From Niastella vici (GTDB taxonomy: Bacteria > Bacteroidota > Bacteroidia > Chitinophagales > Chitinophagaceae): a DNA stretch of 64,000 nucleotides. This document shows positions 1-9,669 of this stretch, in pieces. Below the pieces are notes generated by a model. It had not been told where the DNA came from. It searched no databases and worked only from the letters and a program-made list of their open reading frames with translations. The position numbers and the translations under genes were made by a program. Position 1 is the stretch's first letter. Every line of letters starts with the position of its first letter. The DNA lies in contig NZ_LVYD01000041.1 in the NCBI RefSeq assembly GCF_002077945.1, positions 62,001 to 126,000 of the forward strand, given 5' to 3'.

Positions 1-202
1 TCGTAGCACGCTCTTCACCTGTATCGATTCTTCGTTTATTGTATGACGGTAATTGTAATGGTAGCTATTAAACGGGAGAAATTTCATTTTAGTTTATGAG
101 TCATTTATTTTTTTGAATTCAATAAGTAGATCTGCTGTATGAAAATTTTTATACCAGGTGAAACAATAAACGCTCAGTCCTTTTATATGAATTGTTCACA
201 AT
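1..202. other. Left-edge stretch without a supported gene
   Basis: No convincing coding region is visible here. Two short open frames enter from the left edge on the plus strand and stop near positions 46 and 71, so the tail of an upstream gene is possible but cannot be tested. The rest is AT-rich and looks non-coding. Confidence 0.4.
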
Positions 203-240
203 AAAAAAAGAAGTGCCGCCCCTATAACGGCGCGGCACTT
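203..240 (-). terminator. Intrinsic terminator of the symporter gene
   Basis: AAGTGCCGC (211-219) and GCGGCACTT (232-240) form a perfect 9-bp stem. Read on the minus strand the stem is followed by a T-rich run (the plus-strand a-run at 204-210). It lies just beyond the stop codon of the minus-strand symporter gene. Confidence 0.8.
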
Positions 241-267
241 TTAAAATATGATGCAGATCAGTTTTTG

Positions 268-1806
268 TTATTGTGCAACGGCTGCCTTTTTTGAAATGCT
301 CAGCAAACCAAAATAGGTCAGCAATCCATTTATAATAAGCAGCTCAATTCCGATCTGGTAGCCGTTGAACCATTGCGCAGCGTTCTGGCTCAAAAAATAA
401 CAGATCACCGGTGCAGCCAGGCAGATGACAGTAATAAGTATGGTTGATGGTAAGGTTCTTTTGCTCAGGATGCCAAACGCGAAAAGCCCCAGCAACGGAC
501 CGTAAGTATACCCGGCCAGCGTAAGTATTTTATCAATGATACTACGATCGCCGATCTGGTAAAATATCATAATACAAATAAGGAAGATGAAGGTAAACGA
601 CAGGTGAACCGTTAACCTGATCTTTTTCTGTTGCTTTTCGGTAAGGTCATCTCGCCTTTTCAACCCCAGGATATCGATACAGAATGACGAGGTCAATGCG
701 GTGAGGGCGCCATCGGCACTGGGGAACAGGGCACTGATCAATGCAATGATGAATATAATGGAGATAACCTGTGGCATGTGGTGGAGCGCCATCGTGGGGA
801 AAAGCTCGTCGCCCATAATATCTTTACCATTCGACAGCAATTGCATTTTTGTAGCGCCGGCAGCATTGGTAGCCTGCGCATACTCAGCCCCATGATTCAA
901 CGCATACAGGTACAACAAACCGCCCAGCAACAGGAACAAAAAGTTTACCCCCGCGCTCACCAGGTTAAAGGTGATCATGTTCTTTTGGGAATCTTTCAGC
1001 GTTTTTACACTGATGTTCTTTTGCATCATTTCCTGATCGAGCCCGAACATGGAGATGGTGATAAACATACCGCCGATGATCTGTTTCAGGAAGAACCCGC
1101 CGCTTTTGGGATCAGTATTAAAAATGGTGGTATAGCCTTTGCCGCTTAGCGTGTGCATGGCTTCGCCAACCGAGATATGCATGTTGTTCAAAATGTATAC
1201 GACTGTAACCACTAAACCAGCCAGCATAAGGGTGGTTTGCAGCGTATCGGTATACACGATCGTTTTTACACCGCCCTCGAACGTATACAACAGGATCATC
1301 AATAAAATAATAAGTGCAGTGACCACGAAAGGAACACCAAAACTTTCCAGGATGAAATGCTGCAATACAAAGATCACGAGGAACAACCGGGCGGTGGCGC
1401 CAACAGTACGGGAAATTATAAAGAACAGGGCGCCCGTTTTATAGGCAATGGTGCCAAACCGCTTCTGCAGGTAATTATAAATGGAAGTAAGGTTCATGCG
1501 GTAATACAGCGGCAGCAATACAAATGCCACCACCAGGTAACCCAGAATATAACCGATCACCACCTGGAAATAAGCAAATCCTTTATATGCATTACCCGCA
1601 AATGCACCTACTGTACCCGGTACCGAAACAAAGGTAACCCCGCTCAGCGAGGTGCCCACCATTCCAAAAGCAACAAGCATCCAGTTCGAATTACGATTGC
1701 CGATAAAAAAAGAATCATTGTTCGAATTCCGGGAAGTAACCCACGCAACAACCAGCAACAACACAAAATAACCGATCACAAAAGAGAACAACAGGGGTGC
1801 AGACAT
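268..1806 (-). CDS. Sodium:solute symporter (SSS family)
   Basis: A 512-residue inner-membrane protein with about 13 hydrophobic segments, the usual length for the solute:sodium symporter family, which drives uptake of sugars, amino acids or similar solutes with the sodium gradient. The N-terminal half has family-like features: a first helix followed by FFIGNRNSNW, then GTSLSGVTFVSVPG in the second helix region and TFEGGVKTIVYTDTLQ near residues 175-190, which matches the GG-x-x-x-V-x-x-TD signature. The substrate cannot be read from the sequence. The gene is transcribed alone, with its own terminator. The ATG start is directly upstream of the first helix, as expected. Confidence 0.9.
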   Translation of the reverse strand: MSAPLLFSFVIGYFVLLLVVAWVTSRNSNNDSFFIGNRNSNWMLVAFGMVGTSLSGVTFVSVPGTVGAFAGNAYKGFAYFQVVIGYILGYLVVAFVLLPLYYRMNLTSIYNYLQKRFGTIAYKTGALFFIISRTVGATARLFLVIFVLQHFILESFGVPFVVTALIILLMILLYTFEGGVKTIVYTDTLQTTLMLAGLVVTVVYILNNMHISVGEAMHTLSGKGYTTIFNTDPKSGGFFLKQIIGGMFITISMFGLDQEMMQKNISVKTLKDSQKNMITFNLVSAGVNFLFLLLGGLLYLYALNHGAEYAQATNAAGATKMQLLSNGKDIMGDELFPTMALHHMPQVISIIFIIALISALFPSADGALTALTSSFCIDILGLKRRDDLTEKQQKKIRLTVHLSFTFIFLICIMIFYQIGDRSIIDKILTLAGYTYGPLLGLFAFGILSKRTLPSTILITVICLAAPVICYFLSQNAAQWFNGYQIGIELLIINGLLTYFGLLSISKKAAVAQ

Positions 1807-2045
1807 AAATAACGATGATTAAACGGTTCAAAAAAAGTCGGCCAGGGTAGGTAGCCTAAAAGCCTGAATAGAAGAAGGTTTACAACGCATTTGCCTTTTC
1901 ATCTGCTTTTTTTAACAGGCATATTGTCTTATACATCAAAGCGCTCCCCTATTCAACCTTTAGGTTTGAAGGTAATAAAAATGTGTTTTACTATTGCTGA
2001 TAATCCATTTATCTTAGCCGTTCACAGGCTTTTTTTTAACATTAT

Positions 2046-2609
2046 ATGTCGGTACTAAAAACAGCGAGCATGAAGATTGAATCGGTAGTAGTTTTTTGCG
2101 GATCAAAGACCGGCAGGAGCCCTTTGTATATGAAACATGCGGCAGAACTCGGCAAGCTGATAGCTGTGCTGAACCTGCGCATGGTGTATGGCGGCGGCAA
2201 TAAAGGCCTGATGGGCGCTATCGCCGATGCCGTACTGGCCAACGGTGGCAAGGTAATGGGTGTTATTCCCAAGATCCTTACCGAATGGGAGCATCAGCAC
2301 GAAGGGCTCACTGAATTGTTTGTTGTGCCTGACATGCATACCCGAAAAAAGATGATGTATGAGATGTGCGATGCCGCCATTGTTATGCCCGGCGGTTTTG
2401 GCACCCTCGATGAATTGTTTGAAATGCTTACCTGGAATCAATTAAAGATCCACGACAAAAAAATATACGTGTTGAACACCGAAGGGTTTTACAATCACCT
2501 GCGGCTGCATTTACAACACCTGAAAAAAGAAGATTTCCTGTACGAGTCGCTCGAAGAGCGCATCGTATTCTGCGAAACGCCTATAGAAATATTTAATAAG
2601 ATCGGATAA
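2046..2609 (+). CDS. LOG-family protein (cytokinin riboside 5'-monophosphate phosphoribohydrolase-like)
   Basis: A 187-residue Rossmann-fold protein of the LOG/TIGR00730 family. Diagnostic motifs are VVFCGS near the N-terminus, GGGNKGLMG around residue 49 and PGGFGTLDE around residue 119; the last holds the catalytic glutamate. Family members cleave the N-glycosidic bond of nucleoside 5'-monophosphates; the physiological substrate in Bacteroidota is unclear. The first ATG is used here, but an in-frame ATG at 2070 (MKIESVVVFCGS) fits the usual family N-terminus better and may be the true start. The gene converges on the next one with a gap of only 8 bp. Confidence 0.9.
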   Translation: MSVLKTASMKIESVVVFCGSKTGRSPLYMKHAAELGKLIAVLNLRMVYGGGNKGLMGAIADAVLANGGKVMGVIPKILTEWEHQHEGLTELFVVPDMHTRKKMMYEMCDAAIVMPGGFGTLDELFEMLTWNQLKIHDKKIYVLNTEGFYNHLRLHLQHLKKEDFLYESLEERIVFCETPIEIFNKIG

Positions 2610-2617
2610 TTGTACTC

Positions 2618-3187
2618 CTAAAACCCGAAGTTATAACCGAAGTTAAAAAAGGCGCGGCTGCCGTAAGGGCTGCGCGTATTTTGCAACAGGTCGTAATTGG
2701 CGCTTATCAAAAAATACCCCCTGCCACCCGTGGGAATAGCAGCGCCAACGCCACCTAATAAGGAAGGCACTATCTTGCTATCGAGCTTGATCTCTGAATC
2801 TGAACTTAAAGATTTCTGTTTACCCCAGGTATAATTCGCCTCCGGCTGTAATTGTAAAAAGATATATTCAATGGGATATACCCGGCCGAAAATATTCAGG
2901 CCAGCTACCCCATATTGTTCTTTATAATCAAGCCATTCATACTTGTAACTGGAATAAATAAAGTTAATACCGGCGCCGGCGGCCAGGTATTTATTAAAAC
3001 GGTAACCAATTTGCGGTGATACATTTACGAGGGTCGATACATTTCCAAAGCCCAAACCAAAATTACCGCCGAAGAACAGTTTGCTTTTATCGAAACCCTT
3101 CTCTTTGGGCTCCTCCGGTTCATCCTGGGCTACAGCCACAGCACTGAACATAGTAAACAAACAGGCGGCCAGTATAATTTTCTTCAT
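2618..3187 (-). CDS. Outer-membrane beta-barrel protein, porin-like
   Basis: 189 residues with a clear signal peptide (MKKIILAACLFTMFSAVAVAQ, cleavage after AQ) and a short acidic/proline linker. The remainder alternates hydrophobic and polar residues with many Gly, Tyr and Asn, ending in an aromatic residue (FNFGYNFGF), typical of small 8-stranded outer-membrane barrels of the OMP_b-brl type. No enzymatic motif is visible. Its role (pore, adhesion or structural) is not known. It is monocistronic and convergent with the LOG gene. Confidence 0.75.
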   Translation of the reverse strand: MKKIILAACLFTMFSAVAVAQDEPEEPKEKGFDKSKLFFGGNFGLGFGNVSTLVNVSPQIGYRFNKYLAAGAGINFIYSSYKYEWLDYKEQYGVAGLNIFGRVYPIEYIFLQLQPEANYTWGKQKSLSSDSEIKLDSKIVPSLLGGVGAAIPTGGRGYFLISANYDLLQNTRSPYGSRAFFNFGYNFGF

Positions 3188-3740
3188 AGCGATTTAATTA
3201 TTGTGCAAGTTAACCGATGTGGTTCGCAAAATACACTACGTGAACTTCAAAAGGTGTTAAGATGTTACTAATAAGGTACCGGTTATGTAACTATTAATCA
3301 GTAAGATACGATTAATGGTACAACAGCAGTTTTGTGGATAAATAGTGCTAATAATCAATCACATACATAATCAGCACGCTGCGAACGCCTTATAACTAAG
3401 CATTTATATATATCCCGGCCCTACGTGTTGGTGGGTATTTGATTTACCAGGTTTTGTTACTACTTTTATTGTGCCTATCCGTTGAAAGCCGTAAGGATTA
3501 CCTGTTTGTAGCTTATCACAACACCACAAATCCTTAGAAATTCCCCTCAAACTGGTTAACACTATTTTGAAAAAGTTAATCTAACAAATCCTGTAAAGCC
3601 GTTTTGTACCAATTGTAATGCGATTCCAGACAGCCATATGCATGTCCCTGGGATAAGTATTCCAATGCCTGTGCGAACCGAATGTATCCGTATGCCTTAT
3701 TGAAAACTATAATCCGTTTTCAGCATTTTAACGTACGAGA
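3188..3740. other. Gene-free 553-bp stretch between divergent genes
   Basis: No open frame, tRNA-like structure or strong hairpin is seen. It must hold the promoters of the minus-strand barrel gene and the plus-strand response regulator, but no clean TAnnTTTG box could be assigned to either. Confidence 0.5.
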
Positions 3741-4136
3741 ATGAGAAGATGTATATTGGCTATTGACGACAGCAAAGCGATCAGGTTTTTGTTACATACG
3801 GTACTGGGAAAAGATCACCAGGTAGTTACCGCCCCCGATGCCTGTTCGGCCATGTTCTGGCTGGCAAAAAAGAATTTGCCCGACCTGATCATCGTTGACC
3901 CACAACTGCCCGATGTGCAGAACTGGGAACTGATCGCAGAATTTTCATCGAGCGCCATTTACCGGGATATTCCCCTGATTGTATTATCATCATTAGATAA
4001 GGATACCACGGCCGCCAAATGCCTGCAATATGGGATTGCAGAATATTTCACGAAGCCATTTAATCCGCTTGAACTGAATGAAACGGTAAAGAAAGTTATG
4101 AGCAGGGTTGCACCGGTTTCGACCGTGAACGAGTGA
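3741..4136 (+). CDS. Single-domain response regulator (CheY-like receiver)
   Basis: 131 residues that consist only of a receiver domain. The acidic pocket is D9-D10, the phosphoacceptor is D53 in LIIVDPQLPD, the Ser switch is in VLSS around residue 83 and the conserved lysine is K105 in YFTKPFNP. There is no output domain, so it should act by protein-protein contact. It lies 44 bp upstream of, and in the same direction as, a sugar transferase that has its own receiver-like N-terminus, which suggests the two work together in exopolysaccharide control. No histidine kinase is adjacent. Confidence 0.9.
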   Translation: MRRCILAIDDSKAIRFLLHTVLGKDHQVVTAPDACSAMFWLAKKNLPDLIIVDPQLPDVQNWELIAEFSSSAIYRDIPLIVLSSLDKDTTAAKCLQYGIAEYFTKPFNPLELNETVKKVMSRVAPVSTVNE

Positions 4137-4180
4137 AAGCCGGTTAATAGCCGGGAATTGATCAATTAAATTGGACTTCT

Positions 4181-5254
4181 ATGGAACTAACAATTCTACC
4201 CACTAAGAAAATTATCGATACATACAAACGCTACAGTTTGCCTGGCGAAAAGGAACCAACTGATATTACCAAGTTGCAGTTCTTCTATATCGGCACCCAA
4301 ACCCGTAACATTGAAAAGCTCAAAGGATCTTTCGAGTTTGGCTACACCAGCGTTTCGGCCGAAAATGCCATTTTCACCCTGAAACGGCTGTTGAATAAAG
4401 CCGATGACGTTACCATCCCAGGCATGATCATTGCCGAGGGCACGCTGGGAACCGAACACCTGGTTGAGCTGCATAAATTCATCTACAGCCATAAGATAAT
4501 GGCAAGTGTTCCTTTCATTGTTGAAGCAACCGGGTTAACGAAGTCAGCATTGGCCAGCTTCAAACGTTATGCATTTATTGACGACCTGCTGTTCCTGAAT
4601 GAATTTACAGGCCCTGTGCTGCAGCGTAAGATGAGCTTTCTGCAGCATATGAAACAGAGAAGGTTGCAACAACCCGAGGTTTGCAAGGTAGAAACATCGT
4701 TCCCGGCTTACCCCAATGCCCGCACGGTATTGAAAAGAGGGTTAGACCTGATAATATCTTCAACGCTGCTGGCGGTGCTGAGCCCCGTTATGTTGTTGAT
4801 TGCACTGGCGGTGAAAGTAGATACCGGCGGACCTGTTCTGTTTGGAACCATTCGCACAGGCCGGGGCTTCCGCCTCTTTAATTTGTATAAGTTCAATACG
4901 ATCATTCAGGATGCAGCCAAAAGGAAGAACGGCGCCGAAATCAGCCGCATAGGCATGTTCCTGCGCAAGACAAACCTCGATGAACTGCCCCTGTTGCTGA
5001 ACGTTTGGCTGGGTCATTTATCATTGACAGGACAACGGGCGCTGCCATTGTACGAAGCATCGAGACTGACCACCAATACCTGCGCCAATCATTTTCTTTC
5101 TGCGGCCGGACTTACCGGTTGGCAGATCCAGAAAACCAGCCAGGATGCCATCCCTGTTGATGCGTCGCTGGTAGCTGATGGCGACAAGAGTGACCTGTTG
5201 TACGACATCTGGTTGATGGCCAACAAGCCATCGGCTATTAAAACGAACGCCTGA
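4181..5254 (+). CDS. Sugar transferase with receiver-like N-terminal domain
   Basis: 357 residues in two parts. Residues 180-357 match the bacterial sugar transferase family (PglC/WcaJ type), which puts the first sugar phosphate on undecaprenyl phosphate at the inner membrane. The Lys-Arg-x-x-Asp start (KRGLDL, 185-190), one hydrophobic re-entrant segment (188-212), GGPVLF and the catalytic Asp-Glu dyad (D267-E268 in LDELP) are present. Other signature positions are altered: KFNT where KFR is usual, and GQRA where GPRP is usual. Residues 31-160 resemble a degenerate receiver domain, with E86 (GMIIAEGTL) where the phosphoacceptor Asp would sit. The receiver reading is inference by eye. The gene follows a CheY-like protein. 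Confidence 0.75.
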   Translation: MELTILPTKKIIDTYKRYSLPGEKEPTDITKLQFFYIGTQTRNIEKLKGSFEFGYTSVSAENAIFTLKRLLNKADDVTIPGMIIAEGTLGTEHLVELHKFIYSHKIMASVPFIVEATGLTKSALASFKRYAFIDDLLFLNEFTGPVLQRKMSFLQHMKQRRLQQPEVCKVETSFPAYPNARTVLKRGLDLIISSTLLAVLSPVMLLIALAVKVDTGGPVLFGTIRTGRGFRLFNLYKFNTIIQDAAKRKNGAEISRIGMFLRKTNLDELPLLLNVWLGHLSLTGQRALPLYEASRLTTNTCANHFLSAAGLTGWQIQKTSQDAIPVDASLVADGDKSDLLYDIWLMANKPSAIKTNA

Positions 5255-5278
5255 TTTACATTTATATTCTACAGTAGA

Positions 5279-5311
5279 TTTCCCCCGCTCAGCCCGGGGG
5301 ATTTTTTTTGT
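5279..5311 (+). terminator. Intrinsic terminator after the sugar transferase
   Basis: TCCCCC and GGGGGA arms (5281-5301) are followed by a run of eight T. It lies about 25 bp after the stop codon of the sugar transferase. Confidence 0.8.
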
Positions 5312-5349
5312 TCCCGTCATAACAGTAGCTCCGGTTTTCGGTTCTACCC

Positions 5350-5383
5350 AAAAAAAATCTCCCCCGATAAAATCGGGGGAGAA
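5350..5383 (-). terminator. Intrinsic terminator of atpDC
   Basis: A perfect 11-bp stem (TCTCCCCCGAT with its complement, 3-nt loop) is followed on the minus strand by eight T. It lies 35 bp past the atpC stop. Confidence 0.85.
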
Positions 5384-5417
5384 ATATAGTTGAATCTGGC
5401 TGAAAGTATCTTCCAGG

Positions 5418-5675
5418 TTAGCCTACTGTAGTAGCGCCTTCTACCAGCACGGTAGTTTTATTACCCAGCACTTCTACAAAACCACTCTGGATCTCGTAAT
5501 AAGCCAGGTGATTGCTTTTATCTTTTAACACTTTTACCCGGCCGCTTTTCAGCGCACTTACCAGCGGAGCGTGTTTATCAAGCACTTCAAACAAACCGGT
5601 TATACCTGGCAGTTGAACGCCATACACTTCACCACTGAACAGCTTTTTTTCCGGAGTTAATATTTCGAGATTCAT
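5418..5675 (-). CDS. atpC: F1F0 ATP synthase epsilon subunit (short form)
   Basis: 85 residues that cover only the N-terminal beta-sandwich of the F1 epsilon subunit (NLEILTPEKKLFSGEVYGVQLPGITGLFEVLDKHAPLV begins the fold, quoted here in part: TPEKKLFSGEV and GLFEVLDKHAPLV). The helical hairpin that inhibits the enzyme in E. coli is absent; proteins of about this length are usual in Bacteroidota. It forms part of the central stalk of the membrane ATP synthase. It is 32 bp downstream of atpD and is followed by a terminator, so the pair is a two-gene operon away from the main atp cluster. Confidence 0.92.
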   Translation of the reverse strand: MNLEILTPEKKLFSGEVYGVQLPGITGLFEVLDKHAPLVSALKSGRVKVLKDKSNHLAYYEIQSGFVEVLGNKTTVLVEGATTVG

Positions 5676-5707
5676 TTTAATAATGTGCTAATTTGATAAT
5701 AGGATTC

Positions 5708-7234
<1,527 letters not shown>

Positions 7235-7300
7235 TTAGTTATCTGCCTTGATTTTCAGCTAGTTATTAGCCTTTCAAGGCAACATTTTTAATTTCGGCTG

Positions 7301-7332
7301 CAAAGGTAAGTGAACGACAGATAATTTGGCAA
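7301..7332 (-). promoter_or_regulatory. Bacteroidota-type promoter of atpDC
   Basis: On the minus strand, TACCTTTG (7308 down to 7301) matches the -7 consensus TAnnTTTG, and TTG (7332 down to 7330) lies 21 bp upstream as a -33 element. The predicted transcript would start near 7295 and have a leader of roughly 90 nt. Confidence 0.55.
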
Positions 7333-7459
7333 TTTAATAGAGAATTTTTACCCGCAGTTCGCTTTATCTGCGAACCGGCAATTGGTGGCCAATTTCTTAC
7401 GCTTTTTCGTTTTATTTGTACTTTGTAATGTGCACCAGCGAGATATCCTTTTACCGATC

Positions 7460-8623
7460 ATGCAATTAACTGAAGTTTCCACTACCGGCTCAGCCAGCGA
7501 TTTCATCAGGGTTAATGTTGAACTAAACCAGTCCAACCCAAACTATATCCGCCCGCTCGATAAGGATATAGAAGAAGTTTTCAATCCCGAAAAGAATAAA
7601 ACCTTCCGCTTTGGCGAATGTACCCGCTGGGTGCTGTACAGCGCCGACGGCAAATGTTTAGGCCGCATCGCCGCTTTTACTAATAAGAAATACAGGAACA
7701 AGGGCGATGAATTCGCCGTGGGCGGCATAGGCTTTTTCGATTGCATCAACGACCAGTCGGCCGCCGATATGCTTTTTGACGTTGCCAAACACTGGCTCAT
7801 CCAACGCGGGGTGGAAGCCATGGATGGCCCTATTAATTTTGGGGAGCGCGACCGCTGGTGGGGGCTGGTTACCGAAGGTTTTCAGGAACCCCTGTATTGC
7901 ATGAACTATAATCCGCCGTTCTATCGCGAACTGTTCGAAAATTATGGGTTCCGCCCTTTCTTTAACCAGATCTGCTTTGGACTGAACCCAAAGAAAAAGC
8001 TCAGCGAAAAACTGCACGAACGGCACGCCAATTACGCCAATCCCGATTACAGGTGCATTCCCATCGATAAAAAACAGTTCGGGAAATTCGCAGCCGACTT
8101 TACTTATATATATAATAAAGCCTGGGCCGGCCACGGCGGTTTAAAGGAGTTGAAGAAAGACCAGGTACTGCTGATGTTCAAAAAAATGAAACCGGTGATG
8201 GATGAACGCATCATCTGGTTCACGTATCATAAAGAGGAGCCTGTAGCCATGTTCATCAACCTGCCCGACCTGAACCAGTGGTTCAAGTACCTCAATGGTA
8301 AATTCAGCCTGTATCACAAGCTGAAATTCCTCTGGATCAAAAAGACAAAGCCCTGTAAAAAATGTACGGGCCTGGTGTTTGGCATTGTTCCGGAATACCA
8401 GGGCAAAGGTATCGATGCTTATATGATCGTTGAAAGCGGCAAGGTCATTCAATGGCAAACGCCTTATACCGAATACGAAATGCAATGGATTGGCGACTTT
8501 AATCCCAAAATGCTGAATGTAGCAGCCAGCCTGGGCGATACGTTCCGCAGCCGGGTGCTCACCACCTACCGGTACCTGTTCGATCGAACGCGGGAATTTA
8601 AACGGCACCCGATGGTGAGTTAA
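7460..8623 (+). CDS. GNAT-like N-acetyltransferase family protein, function unknown
   Basis: 387 residues from the ATG at 7460 (MQLTEVS); the open frame extends upstream to 7382 but that extension is hydrophobic junk over the likely promoter. The N-terminal half has the layout of a GNAT fold with GRIAAFTNKKY and a central GPINFGERDRWWGL, and the C-terminal half has VFGIVPEYQGKGIDAYM, which resembles the acetyl-CoA binding motif (V-x-P-x-x-Q-G-K-G). This looks like the conserved large GNAT-related proteins of Bacteroidota annotated without function. No substrate can be named. It faces away from atpD and is followed by a GC-rich hairpin. Confidence 0.7.
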   Translation: MQLTEVSTTGSASDFIRVNVELNQSNPNYIRPLDKDIEEVFNPEKNKTFRFGECTRWVLYSADGKCLGRIAAFTNKKYRNKGDEFAVGGIGFFDCINDQSAADMLFDVAKHWLIQRGVEAMDGPINFGERDRWWGLVTEGFQEPLYCMNYNPPFYRELFENYGFRPFFNQICFGLNPKKKLSEKLHERHANYANPDYRCIPIDKKQFGKFAADFTYIYNKAWAGHGGLKELKKDQVLLMFKKMKPVMDERIIWFTYHKEEPVAMFINLPDLNQWFKYLNGKFSLYHKLKFLWIKKTKPCKKCTGLVFGIVPEYQGKGIDAYMIVESGKVIQWQTPYTEYEMQWIGDFNPKMLNVAASLGDTFRSRVLTTYRYLFDRTREFKRHPMVS

Positions 8624-8629
8624 AAGGGC

Positions 8630-8666
8630 GGGGCGCCGGAAACAATTTAACTGGTTCCGGCGCCCC
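8630..8666. terminator. GC-rich hairpin between convergent genes
   Basis: GGGGCGCCGGAA (8630-8641) and its exact complement (8655-8666) form a perfect 12-bp stem with a 13-nt loop. There is no T-run on either side, so it is not a classic intrinsic terminator, but its place between two converging genes suggests a transcription barrier or transcript-end stabiliser. Confidence 0.5.
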
Positions 8667-8684
8667 GGCAATTCTTCCTGAAGC

Positions 8685-9629
8685 TTACTTCTTACTTCCT
8701 TCGCCCAGCGCCCATTGTACGGTTTCCTTTATTCCCTCCGCATACGAAGTAGGCGTAAACTCAAAGGTTTTATTGAATTTGTCGGAACCGAACAGGTAGG
8801 GATATTCGTTCTGGTAATTCATTTCTTTCAATTCTTTCATGGGCCGGTTGAACAAGCCCGCTAATGACAGCATCCAGTTTGGTATTGTTGAAACGCCATC
8901 CGGTTTTTGCATGGCAGCTGCAGCCTGTTTTACAAACTGCCGCCCGGTTATTAATTCAGGGGCGGTAGGCAAATGCCAGGTTTGGCCAAACGCATCGGGC
9001 CGGTTAGCCAGCAGGTACAGGGCTTTTGCCGCATCTGGCACGTAGGTAATGGAGTGCGGCTGATCGGCATTGGCCAGCCATTGTGCTTTCTTTCCTTTTA
9101 ACAGGTTTTGTATCACCAGCAGGTTGGGAACACTGGTCTTAAAACCAATGGGGCCGTAAAAATCGGCACAGCGGGCAATCAGGGCCTGCAGGTTGCCGGC
9201 TTTTGTTTCCTGTAACAACTGCTTGGCAATTGCAGCTCTTACTGCGCCTTTTTTGCTGCAGGGATTGAATGGGGTTTCTTCTGTCATCCAGCCATCCACT
9301 TTCCCATACATATACACGTTATCGAAAAAAATAAGCTTTGCACCGGTTTCTTTACAGGCATTGATCACATTGGTCATGATCACCGGCCATTGCACCCGCC
9401 AAATGCGAATGTCATATGGCAAACCGATGAGTAAATAAACAATGGAGGAACCTTTTATTGCCTGTAAGGTTTGTTCGTAATTTGTTGCATCGGCGGCAAC
9501 AGCTTCAACACCGGCAATGGATTTGGCAGTTCTTGAAACCACCCGAACCTTTTCATTGTTCTTTAATAATATCGGTAATAACTGGTCGGCCACTGCGCCT
9601 CCGGCGCCAAAGATGGTATGAATGTTCAT
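8685..9629 (-). CDS. NAD(P)-dependent epimerase/dehydratase (atypical SDR)
   Basis: 314 residues with a Rossmann fold. The nucleotide-binding glycines are at FGAGGAVADQLLP (residues 7-19), with ADATNYE and VYLLIGLPYDI marking later strands. The usual YxxxK catalytic pair is not evident (NVYMYGKVDGW is followed by SKKGAVRAAIAKQL), so it belongs to the extended or atypical SDRs. The substrate is unknown. It starts 40 bp after the RND pump gene in the same direction and may be the last gene of that operon. Confidence 0.75.
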   Translation of the reverse strand: MNIHTIFGAGGAVADQLLPILLKNNEKVRVVSRTAKSIAGVEAVAADATNYEQTLQAIKGSSIVYLLIGLPYDIRIWRVQWPVIMTNVINACKETGAKLIFFDNVYMYGKVDGWMTEETPFNPCSKKGAVRAAIAKQLLQETKAGNLQALIARCADFYGPIGFKTSVPNLLVIQNLLKGKKAQWLANADQPHSITYVPDAAKALYLLANRPDAFGQTWHLPTAPELITGRQFVKQAAAAMQKPDGVSTIPNWMLSLAGLFNRPMKELKEMNYQNEYPYLFGSDKFNKTFEFTPTSYAEGIKETVQWALGEGSKK

Positions 9630-9669
9630 AGTATAACGATTCTATATTTTTAAGAATGCTTTTAATATA

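Noticed and set aside
2010-2017. TATCTTAG as promoter of the LOG gene
   Set aside because: One mismatch and a TTG only 13 bp upstream, which is too close.
7424-7432. A -7-like box (TACTTTG) for the GNAT-like gene
   Set aside because: It is one base too short for TAnnTTTG and no -33 element is at proper distance.
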